DNA of 64,000 bases, from assembly GCF_001513675.1 (NCBI RefSeq), contig NZ_CP013859.1, positions 993,081-1,057,080 on the forward strand, written 5' to 3'. A program made the translations under genes and the position numbers. The notes under the pieces were generated by a model. The model did not search any database. It was not told the DNA's origin and was given only the letters and a program-made list of their open reading frames with translations. The stretch's first letter is position 1, and every line of letters begins with the position of its first letter. Source of the stretch: Microbacterium sp. XT11. Its GTDB lineage: Bacteria; Actinomycetota; Actinomycetes; Actinomycetales; Microbacteriaceae. This document shows, one piece after another, positions 41,675-50,325 of the stretch.

Positions 41675-42735
41675 TGTCCGTTCCCGCACTCCGCCCGCAG
41701 GCCGCGGCGACCCTCGCCAGAGGCGCCGTGATCCCGGCGCATCCGCTCGCCCTCACCGCCGGCCGGCGTCTCGACGAACGCCGTCAGCGCGCGCTCACCC
41801 GGTACTACCTCGATGCGGGAGCCGGCGGCATCGCGATCGGCGTGCACACCACCCAGTTCGAGATTCGCGACCCCGAGCACGCGCTGTTCGAGCCCGTGCT
41901 CGCGCTCGCGGCCGAAGAGCTCGACGCCAGGGCGGGTGCCGAGATCGTGCGCATCGCGGGCGTCGCCGGCGACACGGCGCAGGCGGTGGCCGAGGCCGAG
42001 CTCGCGCGCAGCCTCGGCTACGACGCCGTGCTCGTGAGTCCTCGGGTGGCCGGGGCCGACGAGCGCGCTCTGCTCGACCGGGCCCGCGCCGTGGGCGAGG
42101 TGCTCCCCGTCGTCGGCTTCTACCTGCAGACCGCCATCGGCGGCCCCGTGCTCGACCGGGAGTTCTGGCGCGAGTTCGCCTCGATCCCCGCCGTGGTCGC
42201 GGTGAAGGCCGCGCCGTTCGACCGCTACCGCACGCTGGAGCTGGTGCGCGGTGTCGCGGCATCCGGTCGCGCCGATGAGATCTCCCTGTACACCGGCAAC
42301 GACGACGCGATCGTCGCCGACCTGCTCTCCGAGTTCCACGTCGACTCCCCCGACGGGCGGCGCACCCTGCGCTTCGTCGGCGGCCTGCTCGGCCAGTGGG
42401 CGGTGGGCACGCGTGCGGCGGTCGCCCTGCTGGAGCGGGCGCGCAGCGCGATGGAGGGGGATGCCGAGGCGTACCGCGAGCTGGGATTGCTGGCGTCCGA
42501 CATGGTCGACGTCAACCAGGCAGTGTTCGACCCCGGCAACGACTTCCACGGCGTGATCGCCGGCGTGCACGAGATGCTGCGTCAGCAGGGACTGCTCGAG
42601 GGCATCTGGTGCCTGGACCCCGCCGAGGGCCTCTCTCCTGGACAGGCCGACGAGATCGCCCGCGTGCGACGCGCCTACCCCCACCTCAACGACGACGCCT
42701 TCATCGCCGAGCACCTCGAGGACTGGCTGCGATGA
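41674..42735 (+). CDS. DapA-like (dihydrodipicolinate synthase/N-acetylneuraminate lyase superfamily) aldolase
   Basis: This 353-residue TIM-barrel protein shows DapA-superfamily traits: an activated start AVIPAHPLALTAGRRLDERRQ, the LSP-like VLVSPRVAGADE, and the Schiff-base Lys candidate in VVAVKAAPFDRYRTLE. It is longer than DapA (about 290), with a C-terminal extension. In a sugar operon it is more likely a keto-acid aldolase or dehydratase than a lysine enzyme. Overlaps link it to both neighbours. Confidence 0.75.
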   Translation: MSVPALRPQAAATLARGAVIPAHPLALTAGRRLDERRQRALTRYYLDAGAGGIAIGVHTTQFEIRDPEHALFEPVLALAAEELDARAGAEIVRIAGVAGDTAQAVAEAELARSLGYDAVLVSPRVAGADERALLDRARAVGEVLPVVGFYLQTAIGGPVLDREFWREFASIPAVVAVKAAPFDRYRTLELVRGVAASGRADEISLYTGNDDAIVADLLSEFHVDSPDGRRTLRFVGGLLGQWAVGTRAAVALLERARSAMEGDAEAYRELGLLASDMVDVNQAVFDPGNDFHGVIAGVHEMLRQQGLLEGIWCLDPAEGLSPGQADEIARVRRAYPHLNDDAFIAEHLEDWLR

Positions 42736-43745
42736 GCGCCGCCGCCGCGGTCGCCCCCGCCGTGGTAGCCGTGGTGCCGGAGGGGCTGTTCGCGGAGTTC
42801 TTCTCGGATGCCGACGAGGCACGCCTGCGGGCGGCGGCCGAGCGCCTCGGCGGGGAGTTCGTGCGGGTGGACCGGCTCGACGAGGTCGACGCATCGGCGG
42901 CGCGCGTCGTGATCACGAGCTGGGGTGCTCCCCCGTTCGACGAGACCGTGCTGGCGACTCTGCCCGCGCTCGAACTCGTCGCGCACACCGGTGCGACGGT
43001 GAAGTTCTTCGCCACGGATGCCCTCTTCGACCGCGGCGTGCGGGTGACGCAGGCCGGCGCGGGCATGGCCCGATCGGTGGCGGAAGTGTCGCTGGCCTTC
43101 ACGCTGGCGCTGCTGCACCGCGTGCCCGAGATGCACGAGGCCGTGCGCGCGGGCGGCTGGTACGACGCCGAAGCCGTCGGTGCGCAGCATGAGCTCCTCG
43201 GGGCTCCCATCGCCGTGATCGGCGCCTCGCGCACCGGCCGTGCGTACCTGGAGCTGCTTCGGGCGCTGGGGGCGGAGCCGCTGCTCGTCGACCCCACGAT
43301 CACCGCGGCCGCTGCCGAGGAGCTGGGCGCCGCGCTCGTGCCCCTCGACGAGGCGCTGCGGCGCGCGCGCATCGTCGCCGTGCACGCGCCGACCCTGCCG
43401 GAGACGCATCACCTCATCGGGGGCGCGGAACTCGCGCTGATGCCTGACGGCGCCGGCCTCGTCAACACCGCGCGCTCGTGGCTCGTCGACGAGCAGGCGC
43501 TGCTGACCGAGCTGCGCAGCGGACGCCTGCGCGCGGCGATCGACGTCTTCGACGAGGAGCCGCTGCCCGCGGACAGCCCGTTCCGTCGTGTCCCCGGGGT
43601 GCTGCTGACACCGCACCGTGCCGCGGGGACGACCGAGGGGCGGCTGCGTCAGGGCCGCATCGTGGCCGACGAGCTCGACGCCTTCTCGGCAGGAGAGCCC
43701 CTCGTGCACGCCGTCGACCGTTCGCAGCTGTCGACGATGGGCTGA
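42732..43745 (+). CDS. D-isomer-specific 2-hydroxyacid dehydrogenase
   Basis: This 337-residue NAD enzyme has a nucleotide domain with PIAVIGASRTGRAYLELL (GxxxxG variant of GxGxxG) and the family's catalytic segments: the Arg in LVNTARSWLVDE, the Glu in IDVFDEEPLP, and the His in LLTPHRAAGTTE. It likely reduces or oxidises a 2-keto/2-hydroxy sugar acid made in this operon. The ATG lies inside the DapA-like stop (ATGA). Confidence 0.85.
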   Translation: MSAAAAVAPAVVAVVPEGLFAEFFSDADEARLRAAAERLGGEFVRVDRLDEVDASAARVVITSWGAPPFDETVLATLPALELVAHTGATVKFFATDALFDRGVRVTQAGAGMARSVAEVSLAFTLALLHRVPEMHEAVRAGGWYDAEAVGAQHELLGAPIAVIGASRTGRAYLELLRALGAEPLLVDPTITAAAAEELGAALVPLDEALRRARIVAVHAPTLPETHHLIGGAELALMPDGAGLVNTARSWLVDEQALLTELRSGRLRAAIDVFDEEPLPADSPFRRVPGVLLTPHRAAGTTEGRLRQGRIVADELDAFSAGEPLVHAVDRSQLSTMG

Positions 43746-43747
43746 CG

Positions 43748-44770
43748 ATGACGGCTCTCCGCGTCGCGTTCGCCGGCCTCGCCCACTCGCATCCGTTCAC
43801 GGACGCGCAGAACGTGCTCGCGCAGGGCGGGGAGGTCGTCGCGGTGCACGATGCGGATCCTGCGGCCGCGGCGGGCTTCGCCGGGCGGTTCGACGCGGTC
43901 GTGGCGCCGTCGACCGAGGCGCTGGCGTCGTACGGCGCCGACCTCGTGATCGCGACGCCGCGGTGGGACGAGACGGTGCCTGCCCTGCGCGGGCTGACCG
44001 GTGCGGATGCCGCGGCCCCCGTGTTCGTGAACAAGACGGTCGCGGCGACGCCGGCGCAGGTGTCGGCCTTCGCCGCCGCCGTGGCGGACGCGCACGTCGC
44101 CGTCGGCACCTCGTCGGTGCTGCGGTTCGCCCCTGCGGTCGTCGCGCTGGCCGAGGCTGTCGCCGCAGACCGTGCGGCAGGGGCGGAGGTGCTCGCGGTC
44201 CGCGTGCACGCGCAGCACGACGCCGCGGCGTTCCGCCTGCCGGGGCGCGAGTGGCAGGACGACCCCGAGCGCGGCGGCGGCACCCTCGTGACCGTCGGGG
44301 TGCACGCATGGGAGATGGTCGACGCGGTGCTGCCCGGCGCGGCGCTCGTCGCGCCGTCGGGGTCGACGCGGCGGATCGCGGGATCGGCGACGCGCTCGGA
44401 AGACCTCGGCGTCGTGTGCGGGATGCTGGAGGTGCCGGGCGCGGCGGTGACCTCGCGGGCTGCACCACCGGCCGTGCCCGCGTCGACCGCCGGACGTGTG
44501 GCGTCGGCCGTGGAGCGGATCCCGGTGCAGGTGCTGGTATCCGGAGTGCCAGGCCCCGACGCGTACCGGATCGAGGTGGTCACGGCCGCCGGCGTGCGTG
44601 CGGCCGACCTCGACGTCGACGACGCGAACGAATCGCTCGGCTTCGCCGGACTCGTGCGTGCGCTGCGCGCCGCGGCCGGTGATGGTCGCGCGGCGGCGCC
44701 GTGGAGCGAGGCGGAGGTCGTCGTGCGCAACACCGTGACGGCGGCCATGGCCGCGCGGGAGGGTCGATGA
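43748..44770 (+). CDS. Gfo/Idh/MocA-like oxidoreductase with divergent active site
   Basis: This 340-residue protein has a Rossmann start LRVAFAGLAHSHPFTDA, where GLAHSH replaces the dinucleotide motif. The family EKP motif is replaced by FVNKTVAAT, retaining the Lys. The C-terminal helix motif is GGGTLVTVGVHAWEMVDAVL, with His. It resembles the locus's other AHTH-type protein at 34158. It begins 2 nt after the dehydrogenase stop and overlaps the GNAT gene. The reaction is unknown. Confidence 0.75.
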   Translation: MTALRVAFAGLAHSHPFTDAQNVLAQGGEVVAVHDADPAAAAGFAGRFDAVVAPSTEALASYGADLVIATPRWDETVPALRGLTGADAAAPVFVNKTVAATPAQVSAFAAAVADAHVAVGTSSVLRFAPAVVALAEAVAADRAAGAEVLAVRVHAQHDAAAFRLPGREWQDDPERGGGTLVTVGVHAWEMVDAVLPGAALVAPSGSTRRIAGSATRSEDLGVVCGMLEVPGAAVTSRAAPPAVPASTAGRVASAVERIPVQVLVSGVPGPDAYRIEVVTAAGVRAADLDVDDANESLGFAGLVRALRAAAGDGRAAAPWSEAEVVVRNTVTAAMAAREGR

Positions 44771-45741
44771 GCGGCGACGCGGTGATCCGACCGGCGACCG
44801 CGGCGGACGAACCCGCCCTCGCCCGGCTCTGGGCCGCCGCGTTCACGCCTCCGCTGGCACCGGATCAATGGCTCGTGGATGCGCGGCGGCACAAGCACAC
44901 GCTGGTCGCGGAGGATGCGGACGGCCTGTGCGGGTCGATCTACGGCGTGCCCAAGAGACTGCGCGAGCGCGACGGCGGAACAGCCGCCGTGCACGCCATC
45001 GGCAGCGTCGCGGTCGACGCCAGGGCGCGCGGCCGGGGACTCGCGCGCCGTCTCGTCGCGGCCTCGCTGCAGACGGCGGGGGATGCGGACTGGGCGCTGC
45101 TGTTCACCGGCACCCCCGAGGTCTACCGGTCGAGCGGTTTCGAGACGTTCGCGATGGATCGCGTGCTCGCGGGGCCGTGGAGAGCACCGTCCGCTGCGGA
45201 GGGAGCCGCCGGAGTGCCCGCCGGCACCGGCGACGGGGTGCTGCGGCGGCGGATCGGTGCGAACGGCGGCCGGCCCTCGGCATCCGGAGCTGCCGTCCTT
45301 CCCGACGCCGTGCGCATCGCCTACGAGCACTCCCGGGAAGGTCTGGTGCTCGCGCCGGTGCGCAGGGAGGTGGACTGGGAGATGGCCGCCGTGCGGCTCC
45401 GCGGCGCGCTCCTGTACACGCACGAGACGACCGACTCGGCCTACGTCGTCGCCACGATCCGCGGAACGACCGGCGTGGTGTGCGAGGCCGCGCTGCCGAC
45501 GGATGCCGATGCCGACGGCATCCGTCATGCGCTCCTCACCGCGCTCGCCGCGGACTGGGAGGCCGCCGATGTGACGGACTGCGACATCGCTGTTCCCGCC
45601 CGCCCCGGTGATGAGGGCGCGTTCGCTGGCTTCGCGCCGGAGGCGAGGCGCCTCACCGATCACACCGGCATGACTCGTGCACTGCGGCGCCGTCCGCGCC
45701 TCGACGGCATCCGACACTTCACGGAGGCCGACTACTTCTGA
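44767..45741 (+). CDS. GNAT-family N-acetyltransferase (Eis-like)
   Basis: This 324-residue protein starts with a GNAT domain (VIRPATAADEPALARLWAAAF) and an acetyl-CoA loop VDARARGRGLARRLVAASL near residue 90. The second half resembles the extra domains of Eis-type acetyltransferases but is shorter. Its ATG lies inside the Gfo/Idh stop, so it is part of the sugar operon and may acetylate an amino group on the substrate or a derivative. The substrate is unknown. Confidence 0.75.
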   Translation: MSGDAVIRPATAADEPALARLWAAAFTPPLAPDQWLVDARRHKHTLVAEDADGLCGSIYGVPKRLRERDGGTAAVHAIGSVAVDARARGRGLARRLVAASLQTAGDADWALLFTGTPEVYRSSGFETFAMDRVLAGPWRAPSAAEGAAGVPAGTGDGVLRRRIGANGGRPSASGAAVLPDAVRIAYEHSREGLVLAPVRREVDWEMAAVRLRGALLYTHETTDSAYVVATIRGTTGVVCEAALPTDADADGIRHALLTALAADWEAADVTDCDIAVPARPGDEGAFAGFAPEARRLTDHTGMTRALRRRPRLDGIRHFTEADYF

Positions 45742-45843
45742 ACAGGTTCGACACCGACTCTGGGGAACTGGGGATCGATACGAGGCGCGGCCGACCGGTC
45801 CGCCCAGGAAACAGCGGCGATGTCGCCGTGAGGAGGGATGACG

Positions 45844-47985
45844 ATGACGCGTGATGAGAACACCGACCCCGGCGCGCTGCGCAGCAGGCGCATGGTGCTG
45901 GCCGGCTTCGGGGCAGCCGCGCTCGGCGGAGTGGCGGCCGTGGCCACGCACACGCCGGCGCAGGCGGCGGGGCCGGCCGTGCCGCAGGCCGCGACGAGCG
46001 CCCGCTCGGTCGGCAGTGCCGGGACCGTCGACGAGCTCAGCGGGGTGAAGGGCAAGGCCGGCGACCTCGTCGCGGTGGCCGGACACACGACACCCGGCGA
46101 CGGCGGAGGCGGAACATACCGGCTCGTGACCGCCGACCCGCCCGCACCCAACGGCGGCACCGTCGTGGCGGGCAAGGGCGGATCGTGGGTGCTCGTGCAC
46201 TCCGGCGTGGTGGACTTCCGGGTGTTCGGGCTGTTCGACGCCTCGCAGCCGGCGGATGACGCGCTCGACGCCATGGTGGGCGATCCCTCCATCCACCGCA
46301 TCGAGGCGCACACCGACCTCAACTTCGTTCGCAGGCACCGGTTCTCGCGCTCGAACATCGCGTTCGACTTCGGCAACCACCTCATGACGACCGAGGGCAT
46401 CGAGAACGCAGGGAAGGACGATCCGTTCGCCGCGGTCATGTTCTTCCGCGGCGAGGTGACGGATGCCGTGCAGGAGGCGCGGCTCGGCGAGGACGTGCCC
46501 GACCTCGCCGACGTCTTCCCCGTGGCCGACTCGTCGTTCTTCGCGGTCGGCGAGTGGTATGCGGCCGAGGTGAATCCGCTCAAGGGCCGATGGGAGCGCG
46601 AGCTGCAGCGGCTCGTACAGGTCACGCAGATCGTCGACGGCACGCACATCCGCGTGAACTACCAGAACGGCTGGCCGCTGGGGAAGGACCGCTCGATCAC
46701 GTGGCGGCGCATCGTCCCCGTGCACGACGTGCGCGTCTCGAACCTGCGGTTCCGAGGCGGCGGGGCCGACGAGTTCACCGGATCGCATCCGCTCGCGTTT
46801 GAATACGCGGTGCGCTGCGACGTCGACCACATCGACGGCACCGCCACGTTCTGGCCGCTCATCCAGCGCCGGTGGAACACCTACTACTCGACGGAGAGCT
46901 GCAACCTGACCAACCCGACGTCGGTCACCTGGGGCGGCGCCGGGTACCTGACGCAGCAGATCTACTGCCTCTACGGCTACGTCGCGAACTGCCACACGTC
47001 GAACGCACGGCACCTCAACGACTTCACGGCGAGCGCCTACTGCCTGGTGGAGAACTGCCACGGCGACGGCGACGACCAGGGGCCGTTCGTCACCCACGGA
47101 CAGTACGAGCACGACCTCACCTACGTCGGCAACTCGGGCCTCATGACGTTCGCGAACTCGGGCGCGGCGTGGGGCTCTGCGGCAAAGCGCATCACGGTGC
47201 GCAAGCACGTCTGCTCGTGGTTCGTGGCCCGCGTGCGCGTCACCGACCTCACCCTGGAGGACGTGCGGGTCATCGGGAAGCCGTCGCTGGCGGGGTCGGG
47301 CATGCTGTGGATCAACGCCGACGGGGCGCAGCTGCGCGGGTGCACGGCATCCGACACGCTCATCATCACCCAGCAGTCGGATGCCTCGTCGCGACCGACC
47401 GTCATCGCGGACTCGAACTTCACGTTCACCGCGCCAAGCGAGCTCACGAACGCCTCGGTCACGACGCCCGTGACGTTCGTCGACACCGTGCTCGACGGCG
47501 TGGGCGGCATGAAGGTCAACGGCCCCGGTGCCGTGACGTTCCGCGGTGCGACGTTGACCGCACCCGCGACGGCGGATCCCGTCTCGCTTGCATCGGCGCG
47601 CGTGCGTTTCGACGGGGCCACCCTGTCGGGTGCGCGTGTCGTCGCGGCGGGGCCGGACGGACAGGAGATCGAGTTCACCGGCACGACGGTCGAAGGGGCG
47701 TCAGGAGCGGTGATCTCGCGTGCGGGTTCGGGGGAGCGCCGCGTGCTGCTCTCCGGGTCGACGCTGCGGGGGAAGGACGCCGTTCACGTCGCGCTCACCG
47801 ACGGGCGCAACCATTACCGTGCCGTCGGCACCCGCTTCGAGGGCGGAGCGATCGAGCTGCGGGATTCCGGGTTCGGCGACGGATCGACGCTGCTGCACAC
47901 GGGCAACGTCGAGCTCGGGGTGACGCGCACCGCGTTCCCGGAGGCGGGCGACAGGGTCGTCGACACCGCGAACGTGGTGGCATGA
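45844..47985 (+). CDS. Tat-exported right-handed beta-helix protein, paralogue 1
   Basis: This 713-residue protein has a twin-arginine signal (ALRSRRMVLAGFG, Arg15-16) ending near AQAA. The N-terminal domain (about 45-115) has GTVVAGKGGSWVLVHSGVVDFRVFG (in part), a fold entry seen in tailspike-like proteins. The middle and C-terminal parts are a pectate-lyase-like parallel beta-helix of short V/I/T-rich rungs. The most conserved block against its paralogue (50322) is NARHLNDFTASAYC, ENCHGDGDDQG and THGQYEHDLT, near residues 386-430, rich in His/Asp/Glu and a likely active site. It may be a polysaccharide lyase or hydrolase of undescribed type. ATG 45844 is preferred (AGGAGG 7 nt upstream). 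Confidence 0.75.
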   Translation: MTRDENTDPGALRSRRMVLAGFGAAALGGVAAVATHTPAQAAGPAVPQAATSARSVGSAGTVDELSGVKGKAGDLVAVAGHTTPGDGGGGTYRLVTADPPAPNGGTVVAGKGGSWVLVHSGVVDFRVFGLFDASQPADDALDAMVGDPSIHRIEAHTDLNFVRRHRFSRSNIAFDFGNHLMTTEGIENAGKDDPFAAVMFFRGEVTDAVQEARLGEDVPDLADVFPVADSSFFAVGEWYAAEVNPLKGRWERELQRLVQVTQIVDGTHIRVNYQNGWPLGKDRSITWRRIVPVHDVRVSNLRFRGGGADEFTGSHPLAFEYAVRCDVDHIDGTATFWPLIQRRWNTYYSTESCNLTNPTSVTWGGAGYLTQQIYCLYGYVANCHTSNARHLNDFTASAYCLVENCHGDGDDQGPFVTHGQYEHDLTYVGNSGLMTFANSGAAWGSAAKRITVRKHVCSWFVARVRVTDLTLEDVRVIGKPSLAGSGMLWINADGAQLRGCTASDTLIITQQSDASSRPTVIADSNFTFTAPSELTNASVTTPVTFVDTVLDGVGGMKVNGPGAVTFRGATLTAPATADPVSLASARVRFDGATLSGARVVAAGPDGQEIEFTGTTVEGASGAVISRAGSGERRVLLSGSTLRGKDAVHVALTDGRNHYRAVGTRFEGGAIELRDSGFGDGSTLLHTGNVELGVTRTAFPEAGDRVVDTANVVA

Positions 47986-47989
47986 CCGA

Positions 47990-48025
47990 GGCGGGGCGGG
48001 ATGCCGGACGGCGTCCCGCTCCGCC
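47990..48025. terminator. Bidirectional terminator between beta-helix gene 1 and GntR
   Basis: GGCGGGGCGGGATGCC (47990-48005) pairs with 48010-48025 with about two mismatches and a 4-nt loop. It sits between convergent genes. Confidence 0.75.
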
Positions 48026-48059
48026 GGTGAACGCGATCAGGTCTCGCGTTCTTTCCGTC

Positions 48060-48728
48060 TCAGCCGGCGTCGGCGGCGGGTTCGGCGAGGTGTGCGATGC
48101 GGTCGACGGCCTGGCGCACGTGCTCGGCGATCACCTGGCCCGCGCGGTCGGGGTCGCCACTGGCGATCGCGTCGAGGATGAGGCGATGGCTGCGCACGTG
48201 CTCCGCCTGTTCACGGGGCGGCAGGGCGGCGTTGGCCGCGGTGATGAAGCCGGTGATCCGTCCGCGCAGCTGTGCGCTCAGCTCGGTGAGGAAGCGGTGA
48301 TCGGAGAGCTCGGCGAGCGCCTGGTGGAACGCGCGGTCCTGTCGCAGCACCTCCGCCATGTCGCCGGGCTCGGCGGCCTCCATCGCCGCGATGATCGCCT
48401 CCAGCCGCGCAGCGGACTCGCTCGTCCAGCGCTCCTGCACGCGCACGGCCATGAACTGCTCGAGCACGATGCGCAGGCTTGCGATCTCTTCGAGGTCGCG
48501 GGCGCTGAGCTCCGCCACGCGCGCTCCGCGGCGGGGCTCCCGCGTGATCAGGCCCTCCTCGGCGAGCCGCGTCAGGGCTTCCCGCACGGGGATGTGGCTG
48601 ACGCCGAGCAGCTCGGCGAGCTTGCGCTCGACGAGACGTTCACCCGGGGCGAGCTCGCCGGAGTGGATCGCCGACCGCAGTTCGTCGGTGACCTGCTCGG
48701 CGATGTTCTGATCCGAGACACTGCGCAT
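48060..48728 (-). CDS. GntR-family regulator, FadR/FCD subfamily
   Basis: This 222-residue repressor has the GntR winged helix (LVERKLAELLGVSHIPVREAL) and an all-helical FCD sensor domain with the metal-binding pattern (RQDRAFHQAL, SHRLILDAI with His residues). ATG 48728 has GAGGAGGG 8 nt upstream. It is divergent from the MFS gene, and TGCTATAGCA palindromes lie between them. It is the best candidate for the protein that binds TGCTATAGCA across this locus. Confidence 0.88.
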   Translation of the reverse strand: MRSVSDQNIAEQVTDELRSAIHSGELAPGERLVERKLAELLGVSHIPVREALTRLAEEGLITREPRRGARVAELSARDLEEIASLRIVLEQFMAVRVQERWTSESAARLEAIIAAMEAAEPGDMAEVLRQDRAFHQALAELSDHRFLTELSAQLRGRITGFITAANAALPPREQAEHVRSHRLILDAIASGDPDRAGQVIAEHVRQAVDRIAHLAEPAADAG

Positions 48729-48799
48729 GAGTGCGACCCTCCTCGACGCCGCGCACACGCCGTTTCCGTCGCGGTGGTGCGCATCCGTCGTCCGCTCGA

Positions 48800-48857
48800 T
48801 GCTATGGCATCCACGGAGAGGGTGGACAAATCCGTCGGAGTGCTAGATGCTATAGCA
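48800..48857. promoter_or_regulatory. Two TGCTATAGCA-type operators in the GntR/MFS divergent promoter
   Basis: TGCTATGGCA (48800-48809, one mismatch) and the perfect palindrome TGCTATAGCA (48848-48857) flank the promoters of the GntR gene and the MFS gene. The same 10-mer recurs at 54047, 57873 (one mismatch) and 57924. Confidence 0.8.
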
Positions 48858-48885
48858 AACATCTGAGCGAGACGAAGGAGCTGTG

Positions 48886-50325
48886 ATGTCCGAGACCCGA
48901 GCGGCCACCGACGTACGTCCCCCGGAGGAGGTCGGTGCACGTGCGATGAAGAAGGCGATCTGGCGGCTGGGGCCGTTCCTCGGCCTGCTGTACCTCGTCG
49001 CGTACATCGACAGGAACAACGCAGGGTTCGCGAAGCTCGAGATGACCCAGGCGCTGCAGATCACCGAGGCCGCCTTCGGGTTCGCCGCCGGCATCTTCTT
49101 CATCGGCTACCTGCTGTTCGAGGTGCCGAGCAACCTGCTGCTCGAGCGCTTCGGCGCCCGCAAGTGGATCGCCCGCATCATGATCTCGTGGGGCATCGTC
49201 GCCGCCCTGACGGCCTTCGTGCAGGACGAGACGCAGTTCGCGATCGCTCGATTCGTGCTCGGTATCGCCGAGGCCGGATTCTTCCCCGGCGTGCTGCTCT
49301 ACCTCACGCTGTGGTTCCCGCGGCAGTACCGCACCCAGGTGCTCGCGGTGTTCGTGCTGTCCAACCCGATCGCCAACGCCGTCGCCGCGCCTCTGTCCGG
49401 ATGGATGCTGGAGCTGCACGGTCTGTGGGGACTCGACGGCTGGCAGCTCGTGTTCCTGCTTCAGGGCATCCCCGCGGTGCTCCTCGCGTTCGTCGTGTTC
49501 TTCTGGCTCCCGGATCGCCCGCAGGACGCCCGCTGGCTGGATGCCGCGGAGCAGCGCTGGATCACCGACACCCTCGCCGCTGAGACGCAGGCCACCGAGC
49601 GCAGGCACGGACGGCTCCGGTTGCGCGAGGTCTTCGGCAACGGCAGGCTCTGGACGCTCATCGTGCTGTTCTTCGGTGTCGTCTTCGGCGCCTACGGCCT
49701 CGGGATGTGGCTGCCGACGATCGTCAAGAACATGGGCGACTTCTCGAACGGCACCACCGGCTGGCTCGTCGCGCTGCCCAACCTCTGCGCCGCGCTGGTG
49801 ATGCTGCCGTGGGAGCGCGCCGCGCGCAGGCAGGGCAACATCCCGCTGCAGATCGGCATCACGCTGACGGTCACCGCGCTGTCGTTGATCGCCGCCGTCG
49901 CCGCGCAGGACACGCCCGTCGTCGCGCTCATCGCGCTGTGCGTCGGCATGTCGGCGCTGTTCTCGACGACGCCGCTCTTCTGGAGCCTGCCGCCGATGGT
50001 GCTCACCGGCACGGCGGCGGCAGCCGGGCTGGCGTTCATCAACTCCGTCGGCAACCTCGCCGGGTTCGCCGGTCCGTATGCCATCGGCTGGGTCAGCCAG
50101 GCGTCGGGATCCGCCGTATGGGGACTGCTGCTCGTCTCGGGCCTCACCCTGCTCGGCGCGGTGATCGCGTTCGTGCTGAGCCGCCGCGCGGACTTCACGA
50201 CCGCGCCCGACGCCGTGACCGCACCCGACCCCGTGACCGCGGTCGACGGCGCAGCCGTGCCGGCATCCGATGACGGGGATGCCGTGACCCGTCGCGGCAC
50301 GGGACTGGCAGGAGACGGACGATGA
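48886..50325 (+). CDS. MFS transporter, anion:cation symporter (ACS) type
   Basis: This 479-residue importer has 12 membrane segments. RLGPFLGLLYLVAYIDRNNAGFA and LGIAEAGFFPGVLLYLTLWFPR are signatures of the ACS group (hexuronate, galactonate, tartrate and phthalate permeases). It probably imports a sugar acid or oligosaccharide released outside by the beta-helix proteins. Its stop overlaps the start of beta-helix gene 2 (ATGA), so importer and exported protein are translationally coupled. ATG 48886 has AAGGAG 5 nt upstream. Confidence 0.88.
   Translation: MSETRAATDVRPPEEVGARAMKKAIWRLGPFLGLLYLVAYIDRNNAGFAKLEMTQALQITEAAFGFAAGIFFIGYLLFEVPSNLLLERFGARKWIARIMISWGIVAALTAFVQDETQFAIARFVLGIAEAGFFPGVLLYLTLWFPRQYRTQVLAVFVLSNPIANAVAAPLSGWMLELHGLWGLDGWQLVFLLQGIPAVLLAFVVFFWLPDRPQDARWLDAAEQRWITDTLAAETQATERRHGRLRLREVFGNGRLWTLIVLFFGVVFGAYGLGMWLPTIVKNMGDFSNGTTGWLVALPNLCAALVMLPWERAARRQGNIPLQIGITLTVTALSLIAAVAAQDTPVVALIALCVGMSALFSTTPLFWSLPPMVLTGTAAAAGLAFINSVGNLAGFAGPYAIGWVSQASGSAVWGLLLVSGLTLLGAVIAFVLSRRADFTTAPDAVTAPDPVTAVDGAAVPASDDGDAVTRRGTGLAGDGR

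Noticed and set aside
43462-47208. Very long minus-strand open frame (over 1200 codons)
   Set aside because: It is antisense to five well-supported plus-strand genes; high third-position GC removes stop codons on the opposite strand.
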